Below, in pieces: positions 44,156 through 52,404 of a stretch of DNA of 64,000 nucleotides; position 1 is the first letter of the stretch; the number at the start of each line of letters is the position of its first letter. The DNA is from G965222335 sp965222335 (lineage in GTDB: Bacteria; Pseudomonadota; Gammaproteobacteria; Pseudomonadales; Halieaceae). The notes beneath the pieces are model-generated. The model had not been told where the DNA came from. It saw only the letters and a list, made by a program, of their open reading frames with translations, and ran no database searches. Made by a program: the position numbers and the translations under genes. Location of the stretch: NCBI GenBank assembly GCA_965222335.1, contig OZ244944.1:1302001-1366000 (forward strand), written 5' to 3'.

Positions 44156-46681
44156 TCATGACTGGCCACCCGGATTGGCAAATATTGCCGCTTCAGCATG
44201 GGCGCGCAGCAGACCCTCGCTGATATGTTCCCCCAGTGCCCGGTAGGCCTCAAACTGCGACTCCATAAAGAACTGGTCGGCGGTCGGCTCGTGCGGAAAC
44301 GCGGGATTCTGTTCCCGGTACGCGCGGACTGTCGGCGGTTCATCGCCCGTGTAGCTGAGCTTGATATACAGCAGCTGCCCGGTCTCGCCATCACCGTAGT
44401 GGAGCGTGCCCAGGGCCCAGTGGCTTTCGCTGTGACCGTCGCGATTGAGGCGCAGGTGCTCCAGTTGATCACCGTCCTCACCGGAAAAGTCCACTTCCAC
44501 GCCGAGATCGATGCGGGCAAAGCGCAGCAGCGTGACCAGGCCGTCGAACCGCATACCGGGGTCGTGCTCGCCATCGATGGCGATGATCAGGCGACAGCGC
44601 CGGCGCAGCAGCTCGTAGATCGCCAGATTCTCAATGTGGCCGCCATCGGAGACGTTGACGTGGGAGTGGCGCGCATCCATCAGCCCCAGTGCCTCACGCC
44701 AGATCAGCGAGGGGCGGGCACAGCCCGCCCGGAGGCGTTTCAGGTGCTGGCGCCGGGCGACGCGACGGGGGTTGGGCAGCCAGTAGCCGAGGCGGATGTT
44801 CAGCAGGGTCAGCACAAAACTGAGGGACCGGCGGGTCTGGCGACCCGCGTTGGGCGCCGCGGCGGCACCCGAGATCGCCATCGCGGTGCCGAGATCGAGA
44901 TGCGGATCTGCAGTCTCCAGCGCGGCGGTAGATACGTAGCCGGTCAGGCGGCTGCCACTGTAGAGGCGGCTGAAGAGGAAGAAATCCGATTCACGGCCGC
45001 GCAGCTGCGGATCCATCTCCGCCTGCAGGTTAAGCGCGGTGTTGATCAGGTGGTAGGGCGCCACGCTGTCGGGGGCGTTCAACTCGGACAGCTTGAGACC
45101 GTCCTGCATCTCCAGGGTATCCTCCCCGCCCTCGCGAATCAGGAAGGCCCGGCTGAGCCGGTCGCGATAGAAGCCGTGGGGCGAGGTGATATTGATGTCC
45201 AGGAAATAGCGGTTGAACAGGATCACCAGGAGCAGGAGCAACAGGATCAGCAGGGTTTCCTGATTGCGCCAGGGCGGCTCCACCAGGCCCAGGATGCGCA
45301 AGTGCTCCGCCGAGCCCCGGGCAATGTAATGACAGTAGTAGCCGTCGGGGTCCGCCGCGCCAACGCTCGCCGGGCAGGGATTTTCACTGCCGGGCGCATC
45401 CGTGATCACCCAGCGGCGTTCGTCCGCGCGCCAGTTCGCGGGCGCCACGTGACAGTCGCTGACCCCCGCACAAAACACCCGCGCCTGGTCATTCAGGGTC
45501 AGACCCCGGCCGCGCAGGTCGACCACCAGTTCACCGAAATCGCGCGGCGCATGCTCGACCTGGAACAGGCTCTGCAGCATCTCCAGGATGCCCTCATCCT
45601 CGCGGCGCCTGCGCTGATCGGAGGCGGCCCCCTCCACCAGGCAGGCTTCCTCCTTGCATACCAGGGCGCGGTTGAGCACCGTCTCCGAGCCGTAAGGCAG
45701 GTAGGGCGATTCAATCTGCCAGAGGCACAGCGCCAGGTACACGGTAAACAGCACCACCGGGCCGACAATCGCCATCAGGCCCACGAAGATTCGCCCTACC
45801 CAGGGGGCAAGGCCGGTGGCGGCGCGCCCCAGCAGACTCAGGACCAGCAACAGCACAGCAAAGCCCACGCCCAGTTCCCAGACATGCAGCGCGCCGGCCC
45901 CGTCCAGTATGCTGCGCAGCTGCCCGGCGTTGCGCTCGATCGCCAGCCGGGTCAGGTTCAACAGCGGCATCAACAGCACGCTGGCCACGGCAATCATCAG
46001 GGGCACTGCCAGCCAGCGCTCGAAGCGATCGCGCCAGTGCCAGTTCAGGCGCCGGCGCAGTACCCGCTGGGCGATGGGAAAGGTAATCGCCAGGAGCACG
46101 AACACCAGCAGTAGCGGCATCACCAGCATCGGCAGCCAGTTACTGTCGGGGCCCGCGAGGTAGACGAACTGGGTCAGCAGAACCGCGCCGATGATGTATG
46201 GCAGGAACACGCACAGGTTGAGCAGGATGCCACGCAGCAGCAGCACCGGAATGCGCAGGGCGTTCAACAGCCCCTGGGGGCGCAGGTAGTTACTGCTGTT
46301 GCGCAGGTGGGTCAGCGCCGGTGGTTCACCGCTGCCCCGGGTGTAGCGCAGGGGGAAACTGTCCGCCTCGGCGCTCGCCGAAGGCCGGTTCAGCAGGCTG
46401 CTGATACAGGACCCCAGGTAGCCGCCACCGGATACCGTGGACAGGTAATCGACCTGGCGCAGGATGCCGTGTCGGGATAGCCCCTGGACCACGCCCAGGG
46501 CGAATGTCGCCGAGCGGATGCCACCGCCGGAAACCGCGAGACCCACGAGGTCGTTGCGCACCGTGGCTTGCGTCGGGTCCGGCAGCGGGCGCGGATCCGC
46601 CAGCTCGCGACGACGCGCGACCAGGGCCAGCTCCTCGGGCACCAGCAGCTGTTCGAATTGTTGCCTGGCTGAATCGTCCAC
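44156..46681 (-). CDS. Patatin-like phospholipase with multiple membrane helices
   Basis: 841 residues if it starts at GTG 46681; the frame is open further into the upstream gene, so the start is uncertain. Patatin split in two: oxyanion GGGIRS at 52-57 and nucleophile S84 in TVSGGGYLG near the N-terminus, the DGG of the Ser-Asp dyad in VSDGGHIENLAIYE late in the protein. Between them lie five or six hydrophobic helices. It probably acts on membrane phospholipids from within the inner membrane. Confidence 0.85.
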   Translation of the reverse strand: MDDSARQQFEQLLVPEELALVARRRELADPRPLPDPTQATVRNDLVGLAVSGGGIRSATFALGVVQGLSRHGILRQVDYLSTVSGGGYLGSCISSLLNRPSASAEADSFPLRYTRGSGEPPALTHLRNSSNYLRPQGLLNALRIPVLLLRGILLNLCVFLPYIIGAVLLTQFVYLAGPDSNWLPMLVMPLLLVFVLLAITFPIAQRVLRRRLNWHWRDRFERWLAVPLMIAVASVLLMPLLNLTRLAIERNAGQLRSILDGAGALHVWELGVGFAVLLLVLSLLGRAATGLAPWVGRIFVGLMAIVGPVVLFTVYLALCLWQIESPYLPYGSETVLNRALVCKEEACLVEGAASDQRRRREDEGILEMLQSLFQVEHAPRDFGELVVDLRGRGLTLNDQARVFCAGVSDCHVAPANWRADERRWVITDAPGSENPCPASVGAADPDGYYCHYIARGSAEHLRILGLVEPPWRNQETLLILLLLLLVILFNRYFLDINITSPHGFYRDRLSRAFLIREGGEDTLEMQDGLKLSELNAPDSVAPYHLINTALNLQAEMDPQLRGRESDFFLFSRLYSGSRLTGYVSTAALETADPHLDLGTAMAISGAAAAPNAGRQTRRSLSFVLTLLNIRLGYWLPNPRRVARRQHLKRLRAGCARPSLIWREALGLMDARHSHVNVSDGGHIENLAIYELLRRRCRLIIAIDGEHDPGMRFDGLVTLLRFARIDLGVEVDFSGEDGDQLEHLRLNRDGHSESHWALGTLHYGDGETGQLLYIKLSYTGDEPPTVRAYREQNPAFPHEPTADQFFMESQFEAYRALGEHISEGLLRAHAEAAIFANPGGQS

Positions 46682-46724
46682 TGGCGGCCCCGCTGCTGTT
46701 GTTCTTGTCGTCCGGTTTGCGCCG

Positions 46725-48455
46725 CTAGGCGGCTCGCTGTAAGCCCAGTTCCTCGCGACACTGCTGGGCGGCAATGCGCAGGCTGTCGATCGCCGCATCG
46801 TCGAGGCCATGGTCGCTGAGCATCGCCTGCCAGCGAGGGTTGTCCCGCAGGCCGCTGAAAAATACCAGGTCGGGCACCAGCAAGGTCTGGGTCCAGGCCT
46901 CCTGCAGGTGGTCCAGGGCGGCATCCACCTTGCCATTGAGCAGGGCATACAGGCCCAGGAACCAGTCGAGGTGCGGACTGCGCGCGCCGCGCTGTTTTTT
47001 CTTGCACAGCCAGCGGTACCAGTGCGCCAGGTACTCGGCAACGCCCTGCTCCCGCAGGGCATGGCGGAATTCCTCTGCCTCGCGCTGGCTGAGGCGCATA
47101 TCGACCAGGTTCCAGCGCGTCATGGAGTCGATTGCGGCCTCGTGATCACCCATCTGGCCGTAGATACCCACCAGCCACAGGTGGGCGGTACCGAAATCCG
47201 GCTGCAGTTCCAGGGCACGGCGGGCGCAGGCCAGGGCGGTTTCCTGATCGCCGGTATAGGACGCGAGCTGGGCTTTGCGCACCAGCTCATGGGTATTGAG
47301 CGGGTCCAGGGCGACCGCACGATTGGCTTGCTGCAGGCCCTCCTCCATGCGCCGGGTATTCGCCAGAAAATAGCCGTAGTAGCCATAAGCCTGTGACTGG
47401 GACGGATTGATGGAAATTGAACGCAGGAAGTAGCGCTCACTGTCCGCCCATTCCTGCACCGCCATCTTGTACATCGCCATGCTCAGGTTCGCCTGCTCGG
47501 ACCGGGGGTCCAGCTCCAGGGCGCGCTGGGCGCCGGCGCGAATCTGTGGCAGGGCGCTATCCAGCTTGCGATCAGCCTGAGGGTCGGCACAGGAAAGCAT
47601 ATAGGCATAGGCCAGCAGGGCGTGGGCATTGGCATTGTTGGGGTCGGCCTCGGTCGCGCGGGTAAACAGGTCGATACCCTCGCGCAGGGACTGCAATGAG
47701 CCCTGCCACAGCTTGTGGGTACCCTGCATATACAGGTCGTGGCCCTCGGTGAGAAGCTCCTGGTCGCGGGCTTCCGGCGCTTTCTCCAGCAGGCGCAGCT
47801 GCAGCTTGCGGGTCACGGTGCGGGCAATTTCGTCCTGGACGGCGAAAATGTCCTCCAGGTCCCTGTCGTAGCTTTCCGAAAACAGGTGCGAGCTGTCGCG
47901 GGCCTGGATCAACTGGGCGGTAACCCGCAGGCGGCTACCGGATTTGCGGATGCTGCCCTCGAGGATGTAGGCGACTTTCAGCTCCCGGGCGATGGCGTCC
48001 GCAGTCATGCCGCGGCCGCGAAACGCAAAGGAGGAGGTCCGGGCGAGTACCCGCAGGCCGTCGACGCGGGCCAGGAGGTTGAGCATTTCCTCGGCAATGC
48101 CGTCGCCGAAGTACTCCTGGTCCTGGTCTGCGCTGAGATCGTCGAAGGGCAGCACCGCGATCGAAAGGTCATCGGGAATTGCCGCGACCGGCGCCGGCTC
48201 CGGCGCCTCCAGGAGGTCATCGTCGCCATCCTCCAGGTGAATCCCGTCCGCATCCATGCGATAGATCCAGGAAAACAGCAGCGCAATGGGAAAGCCCAGG
48301 AGCAGCAACCCGAGCAGCAGGCGCATGCCCCAGGCGGGGACCTCGAGGGCATCGAACAGCAGGTCGCCGACCTCGAGCACCGCCCACGCGACCACGCAAT
48401 AGGCAATCGCCACCTGGAACACCTGGCGGCGTTTCAATTCCTGGAAAAGCTGCAT
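46725..48455 (-). CDS. TolB/FlgO-like domain and TPR membrane protein
   Basis: 576 residues. Two N-terminal helices (about 14-34 and 44-64), then a TolB-N/FlgO-like domain (SIAVLPFDDLSADQDQEYFGDGIAEE, about 95-215) and seven or more TPR repeats. This architecture is usual in adenylate-cyclase-like or CadC-like regulators but no cyclase or DNA-binding domain is present here. First gene of the patatin/dihaem run; may act as a scaffold or sensor. Confidence 0.85.
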   Translation of the reverse strand: MQLFQELKRRQVFQVAIAYCVVAWAVLEVGDLLFDALEVPAWGMRLLLGLLLLGFPIALLFSWIYRMDADGIHLEDGDDDLLEAPEPAPVAAIPDDLSIAVLPFDDLSADQDQEYFGDGIAEEMLNLLARVDGLRVLARTSSFAFRGRGMTADAIARELKVAYILEGSIRKSGSRLRVTAQLIQARDSSHLFSESYDRDLEDIFAVQDEIARTVTRKLQLRLLEKAPEARDQELLTEGHDLYMQGTHKLWQGSLQSLREGIDLFTRATEADPNNANAHALLAYAYMLSCADPQADRKLDSALPQIRAGAQRALELDPRSEQANLSMAMYKMAVQEWADSERYFLRSISINPSQSQAYGYYGYFLANTRRMEEGLQQANRAVALDPLNTHELVRKAQLASYTGDQETALACARRALELQPDFGTAHLWLVGIYGQMGDHEAAIDSMTRWNLVDMRLSQREAEEFRHALREQGVAEYLAHWYRWLCKKKQRGARSPHLDWFLGLYALLNGKVDAALDHLQEAWTQTLLVPDLVFFSGLRDNPRWQAMLSDHGLDDAAIDSLRIAAQQCREELGLQRAA

Positions 48456-48488
48456 GCCCTGTCTGACACCTCTACCGACAAGGACCCA

Positions 48489-48516
48489 TTAATAGCAAAC
48501 GCCAAGACCATGTCAA
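48489..48516 (-). promoter_or_regulatory. Promoter of the TPR/patatin operon
   Basis: On the minus strand: -35 TTGACA (48511-48516, perfect), 16-base spacer, -10 TATTAA (48489-48494). Predicted start near 48482, 27 bases before the ATG. Confidence 0.65.
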
Positions 48517-48592
48517 ACCATTAGCCCGTGAATCCGGCGGTTCGCACCCGGAGGCCCGTCCGCGCTACGTCTGCGGCGATCGCTACGCCCGC

Positions 48593-48601
48593 TGGTATAA
48601 C
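48593..48601 (+). promoter_or_regulatory. Extended -10 promoter of the mutase operon
   Basis: TGGTATAAC, an extended -10 with no clear -35, about 100 bases before the mutase ATG. The region 48456-48699 between the two divergent operons holds nothing else that I recognise; no cobalamin riboswitch is seen. Confidence 0.45.
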
Positions 48602-48699
48602 ATGAAAGACGGTGGCATGAATCCCGAGCCCAGAGCCCGCCAGACGTTGCAGCCGCGGCCCCTCGAGCGTCTAATAGGCGCTAAAGCTGCCAGTTCGGA

Positions 48700-50439
48700 A
48701 TGCCCATGTCTGAGAAAGCCGCTAAACAGCACCGGAGCCCACCCGCAGGCACGCGGGATGACACGCGGGAGGAAAAGGCCCGCTGGGAGCGGGACACGCG
48801 CGCGCCCTACGTCGCCGATCACCCGGAGCGCCGGGAGGAATTCCTGACCCAGGCCATGCAATGGCCGATTAATCCCCTGTATACACCGGACGACCTTGAG
48901 GCGGCGGGTTTTGACTATACCCGTGACCTGGGTTTCCCGGGGGAGTATCCCTACACCCGCTCGACCAATGCCAACGGCCACCGTTCCGGCTTCTGGACCA
49001 TGACCCAGGTCACCGGTTTCGGCAAGGGCCTGGACTGGGCCAGGCGCGCCCGCTACATGCTGGACCAGGGCCTGTCCGGACTGATCCTCGAGTACGACCT
49101 GGCCACGACCAACGGCTACGACAGCGACGACCCCATGGTCGCCGGGGAGGTCGGCAGAGCCGGGATGGCGCTGGACAGCCTGGAGGACCTGGAAGAGGCC
49201 CTGGACCTGCCCTTCGACAAACTGCAGTACCTGATGAGCGTGTGCAACGCACCGCAGCCGGTCAACCTGGCGATGATCATCGCCGCCCTGGAGAAAAAGG
49301 GCGTGGACCCGAAGGACTTCGTCCTGCATATCGTCAATGGCATCCTGATCGAATACACCTGCGTCGGGCGCTATATCTACCCGCCGGAGCACGGCCTGCG
49401 CCTGGCCACGGACTGCATCGAGTACATCATCAGGCACCACCCGAACTGGGCGCCGATTTCCATCATCGCGGCACAGCTGCAGCCCGCCAAGGCGAATCCG
49501 GTGCAGGAAATCGCCTTCAGTCTCGCGATTGCCTGTGCCTACATCGACGCCACCCTGGAGCGCGGCTTTGATATCGACACCGTGGCGCCCTACTTCCACT
49601 TCGTGGTCAATGTGGACATGGATTTCTTTGAGGGCATCTGCAAGCTGCGGGCCTTTCGCAAGTGCTGGGCGCGGCTGATGCGGGAGCGCTACGGTGCGAC
49701 CCGCCCCGAGGCACTGAAGATTCGCATGATGACCTCGCCCACGACCATCGCCCTGACCCTGCAACAGCCACTCAACAATATCGGTCGGCTGGCGATCATG
49801 GCCACCGCCTGCGCCCTGGGCGGTGCGGGCGAGAACATGACCACCCCCCTCCACGATGAGGCCCACTCACTGCCCGCAGAGGAGGCGATACGCGTGGGTG
49901 CGGCGCTGCAGCATATCGTCGCCCACGAGACCGGCGTGGCCGAAACGATCGACCCGCTGGCGGGCTCCTACTACGTGGAGAGCCTGACCAAGCAGATGGA
50001 AACCGCGGCCTTCGAGGAAATGGACAAGATCTTCGACATGGGCGGCGCCCTCAAGGCAATCGAGAGCGGCTACTTCCAGCGCGCCCTCGGCCGGGAACAG
50101 TACGAGCGCAACCGCGACATCGAAGAGGGTCGTCGCAAGTGGGTGGGCGTGAACCACCTGACCCTGGAAGAGGAGAAGCGCGAGATCGAGATATTCCGCC
50201 TGGATGGCGAAATGGAGAACGAGCAGGTGGCCAAGGTGCAGGCCCTTCGCGAGCGCCGCGACCAGGCCGCCGTTGACCGCGCGCTGGCGCAGGTGCGCGA
50301 GGTCGCGCAGAGCGGCGGCAACATGGTCCCGCCCTGCCTGGACGCGGTCAAAGCCTATGCCACCCTGGGCGAAATCTGCAACGCCATGCGTGAGGTTTTC
50401 GGCGAGTACGGCGCCGACAGCCAGCTGGGGGGCATCTGA
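48700..50439 (+). CDS. B12-dependent acyl-CoA mutase large subunit with altered active site
   Basis: 579 residues (ATG 48700; ATG 48706 equally possible), the TIM-barrel large subunit of the methylmalonyl-CoA mutase superfamily without a B12 domain. Clearly homologous: FWTMTQVTG, DLATTNGYDSD, RYIYPPEHGLR, GGAGENMTTPLHDEA. At the MCM positions (P. shermanii numbering) Tyr89 is V104, Arg87 is T102, Arg207 is V222 and the catalytic His244 is Q259 (in ISIIAAQLQPAKA where others read SGYHMQEAGA). This fits neither MCM (Tyr/Arg), ICM (Phe/Gln), HCM (Ile/Gln) nor ethylmalonyl-CoA mutase. Substrate unknown. Confidence 0.9.
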   Translation: MPMSEKAAKQHRSPPAGTRDDTREEKARWERDTRAPYVADHPERREEFLTQAMQWPINPLYTPDDLEAAGFDYTRDLGFPGEYPYTRSTNANGHRSGFWTMTQVTGFGKGLDWARRARYMLDQGLSGLILEYDLATTNGYDSDDPMVAGEVGRAGMALDSLEDLEEALDLPFDKLQYLMSVCNAPQPVNLAMIIAALEKKGVDPKDFVLHIVNGILIEYTCVGRYIYPPEHGLRLATDCIEYIIRHHPNWAPISIIAAQLQPAKANPVQEIAFSLAIACAYIDATLERGFDIDTVAPYFHFVVNVDMDFFEGICKLRAFRKCWARLMRERYGATRPEALKIRMMTSPTTIALTLQQPLNNIGRLAIMATACALGGAGENMTTPLHDEAHSLPAEEAIRVGAALQHIVAHETGVAETIDPLAGSYYVESLTKQMETAAFEEMDKIFDMGGALKAIESGYFQRALGREQYERNRDIEEGRRKWVGVNHLTLEEEKREIEIFRLDGEMENEQVAKVQALRERRDQAAVDRALAQVREVAQSGGNMVPPCLDAVKAYATLGEICNAMREVFGEYGADSQLGGI

Positions 50440-50864
50440 TGAGCGGGACCCCTCGGCGCCCCCTGCGCGTGCTGCTGGCCAAACTGGGGATGGACACCCA
50501 TACCGTCGGCGTAACCGTGATCGCGCACGCCCTGCGGGAAGCGGGCATGGAGGTGATTTTCACCGGCCTCAAACAGACCCCGGCAATGGTGGCGGCAGCA
50601 GCCATCCAGGAAGACGTGGATGTGGTGGGCATTTCCACCCTGTCGGCCGGCCACACCCGCAGCCTGCCCGCCCTGGCGGAACTGCTGCGGGAAGCGGGCG
50701 CCGGTGACAAGCTGCTGCTGGCCGGCGGCGTGATTCCCGAGGAAGACAGGCCGCTGCTGGAAGCCGCCGGGGTCGACCGCATTTTCACCATGGGCGCCGA
50801 CACCCGGGATATTGTCGCCTATCTCGAGAGCTGGTGGGCACAGCGGCAGACCGGGGAGGCCTGA
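50439..50864 (+). CDS. B12-binding subunit of the acyl-CoA mutase
   Basis: 141-residue flavodoxin-like cobalamin domain. The base-off ligand motif DxHxxG is intact as D19-H21-G24, with GISTLSAG and LLAGGVIP completing the corrinoid pocket. The separate small subunit resembles isobutyryl- or 2-hydroxyisobutyryl-CoA mutases. TGATG overlap with the large subunit. Confidence 0.95.
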   Translation: MSGTPRRPLRVLLAKLGMDTHTVGVTVIAHALREAGMEVIFTGLKQTPAMVAAAAIQEDVDVVGISTLSAGHTRSLPALAELLREAGAGDKLLLAGGVIPEEDRPLLEAAGVDRIFTMGADTRDIVAYLESWWAQRQTGEA

Positions 50865-51805
50865 TGGACGTCGCCGGCGAACTGGTGCAAGGCACCGTGC
50901 TCGCCGGAGCCCGGGCTATCCGCTGGCTGGACGACCGCGATCCGCGCGGCGCGGAGGTATTGCGGGCCGTATTCGACCGCACCGGCGGCGCGCATATCAT
51001 CGGCATTACCGGGCCACCGGGGGCGGGCAAATCAACCCTGGTCGACCAGCTGATTGCCGAGCTGCGCCAACGCGAAAAGCGTGTCGGCGTGGTCGCCATC
51101 GACCCCTCCAGCCCTTTCACCGGCGGCGCCATCCTCGGTGACCGGATACGCATGTCGCGGCACACCCTCGACCCGGATGTCTTTATCCGCTCCATCGGCA
51201 CTCGCGGCCAGGCGGGCGGCCTGGCGCGCTCCACCCATGACGCCTGCCTGGTACTGGACGCCATGGGCTACGACGTCATCCTGGTGGAGACCGTGGGCGT
51301 GGGACAGGACGAGATCGACGTGGTCTCGCTGGCGCACACCACCGTCATCATCGGCGTGCCGGGCCTGGGCGACGAAGTGCAGGCGGTGAAGGCCGGCCTG
51401 CTGGAGGCCGGGGATATCTTCGTGATCAACAAGGCAGACCGGGAGGGCTACCCGGAAACGCTGCGCCAGTACGAGCTGATGCTGCACCTGCGCGGTGAGG
51501 TCGCCGACAGCAGCTGGTCCCCGCCCCTGCTGTCGGCGGTCGCCACCCGCGGCGAGGGCATCGCCGAAATCATTGATGCCACCGAGCAGCACGCCGCCAT
51601 GTTGCGGGAAAGCGGCGATTTTGCGCGCCGTTCCGGCGTGCGCGAGCGCGAGCAGGCGCTTACCCTGCTACGGGAGCGGATATACCTTGAAGTGGCGGCG
51701 CACGCCGACAACGCCATCCTCGACGCCGTCGCGCGCCGGGATCTCGACCCCTACACCGCCGCCTCGCAGCTATACGCAAGCTGGCAGGAGGATAACAGCC
51801 GATGA
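50864..51805 (+). CDS. MeaB/ArgK-type GTPase chaperone
   Basis: 313 residues. GTP P-loop GPPGAGKS at 50-57, Mg motif DPSSPF, VETVGVGQDEID, NKAD. Members guard B12 mutases by controlling cofactor loading and release of damaged cobalamin. Its presence implies the mutase really turns over adenosylcobalamin. Coupled by overlap to both neighbours. Confidence 0.95.
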   Translation: MDVAGELVQGTVLAGARAIRWLDDRDPRGAEVLRAVFDRTGGAHIIGITGPPGAGKSTLVDQLIAELRQREKRVGVVAIDPSSPFTGGAILGDRIRMSRHTLDPDVFIRSIGTRGQAGGLARSTHDACLVLDAMGYDVILVETVGVGQDEIDVVSLAHTTVIIGVPGLGDEVQAVKAGLLEAGDIFVINKADREGYPETLRQYELMLHLRGEVADSSWSPPLLSAVATRGEGIAEIIDATEQHAAMLRESGDFARRSGVREREQALTLLRERIYLEVAAHADNAILDAVARRDLDPYTAASQLYASWQEDNSR

Positions 51806-52404
51806 TGAAATCGATTTGCGTGCTCGCACGCCGTGAAGACCTCACCCGGGAAGCCTTTCACGATTACTACGAAACCCGCCACGCCCCCCTGGGTATCGAA
51901 CACTTCCCCTTCGATGGCTATGTGCGCAATCACCTGCTGGGCGACCCGGACATCGGCTTCGACACGATTTCCGAGTTCTGGGCCCGGGACATTGTCGCCC
52001 TGGCGGGCTTGATGGAGGGCCCGGTAGGCGACATCCTGCGCGCTGACGAGCGCCGCTTCATGGACCAGTCCCGGGTGGCGCCGGCAGGCGTGGAAGAACA
52101 CGTGCTCTCGCCCGGCGTCACGGACGGCGAGCGCTACGCGATCTTGCTCAGCGGCGAGATCGACAGCGCCGCCCTGTTGCAGTGGGCCGGAAGCATCGCC
52201 CGGCAGGTACCGGGTATTTCCCTGGATTTCACCACATCCTGGACCGACAGGGCCTTTCCCGCGAATGCGGTCCTGTGGACCCCCGATGCCGCCGCGGTTG
52301 ACCGTATTCCCCGCGGGCTCGATGCCCGCACCCTGCGGGTCAAACGCGTCTCTACCAGCGCCGCAACGCTGGCAGCGGCGCGCCGCCAGCCGGAATCCCG
52401 CTAG
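51802..52404 (+). CDS. EthD-like ferredoxin-fold protein
   Basis: 200 residues. The N-terminal half is an EthD-type dimeric alpha/beta barrel (YYETRHAPLG; R/H pair), the C-terminal half looks like a weaker second copy (DGERYAILLSGEID...). EthD proteins occur beside diverse catabolic enzymes; some relatives are isomerases or monooxygenases. A fourth gene of this type with a B12 mutase is unusual. ATG overlaps the GTPase stop. Convergent with the molybdenum hydroxylase. Confidence 0.8.
   Translation: MMKSICVLARREDLTREAFHDYYETRHAPLGIEHFPFDGYVRNHLLGDPDIGFDTISEFWARDIVALAGLMEGPVGDILRADERRFMDQSRVAPAGVEEHVLSPGVTDGERYAILLSGEIDSAALLQWAGSIARQVPGISLDFTTSWTDRAFPANAVLWTPDAAAVDRIPRGLDARTLRVKRVSTSAATLAAARRQPESR

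Noticed and set aside
44198..46114. Plus-strand open frame opposite the patatin gene
   Set aside because: Gln/Ala/Arg-rich shadow with no domain; patatin motifs and membrane helices lie on the minus strand.
46725..48455. Adenylate cyclase or DNA-binding regulator
   Set aside because: TolB-like and TPR regions only; no cyclase catalytic domain and no winged helix at the N-terminus.
48700..50439. Simple annotation as methylmalonyl-CoA or 2-hydroxyisobutyryl-CoA mutase
   Set aside because: Neither the Tyr/Arg nor the Ile/Gln signature nor the catalytic His is present.
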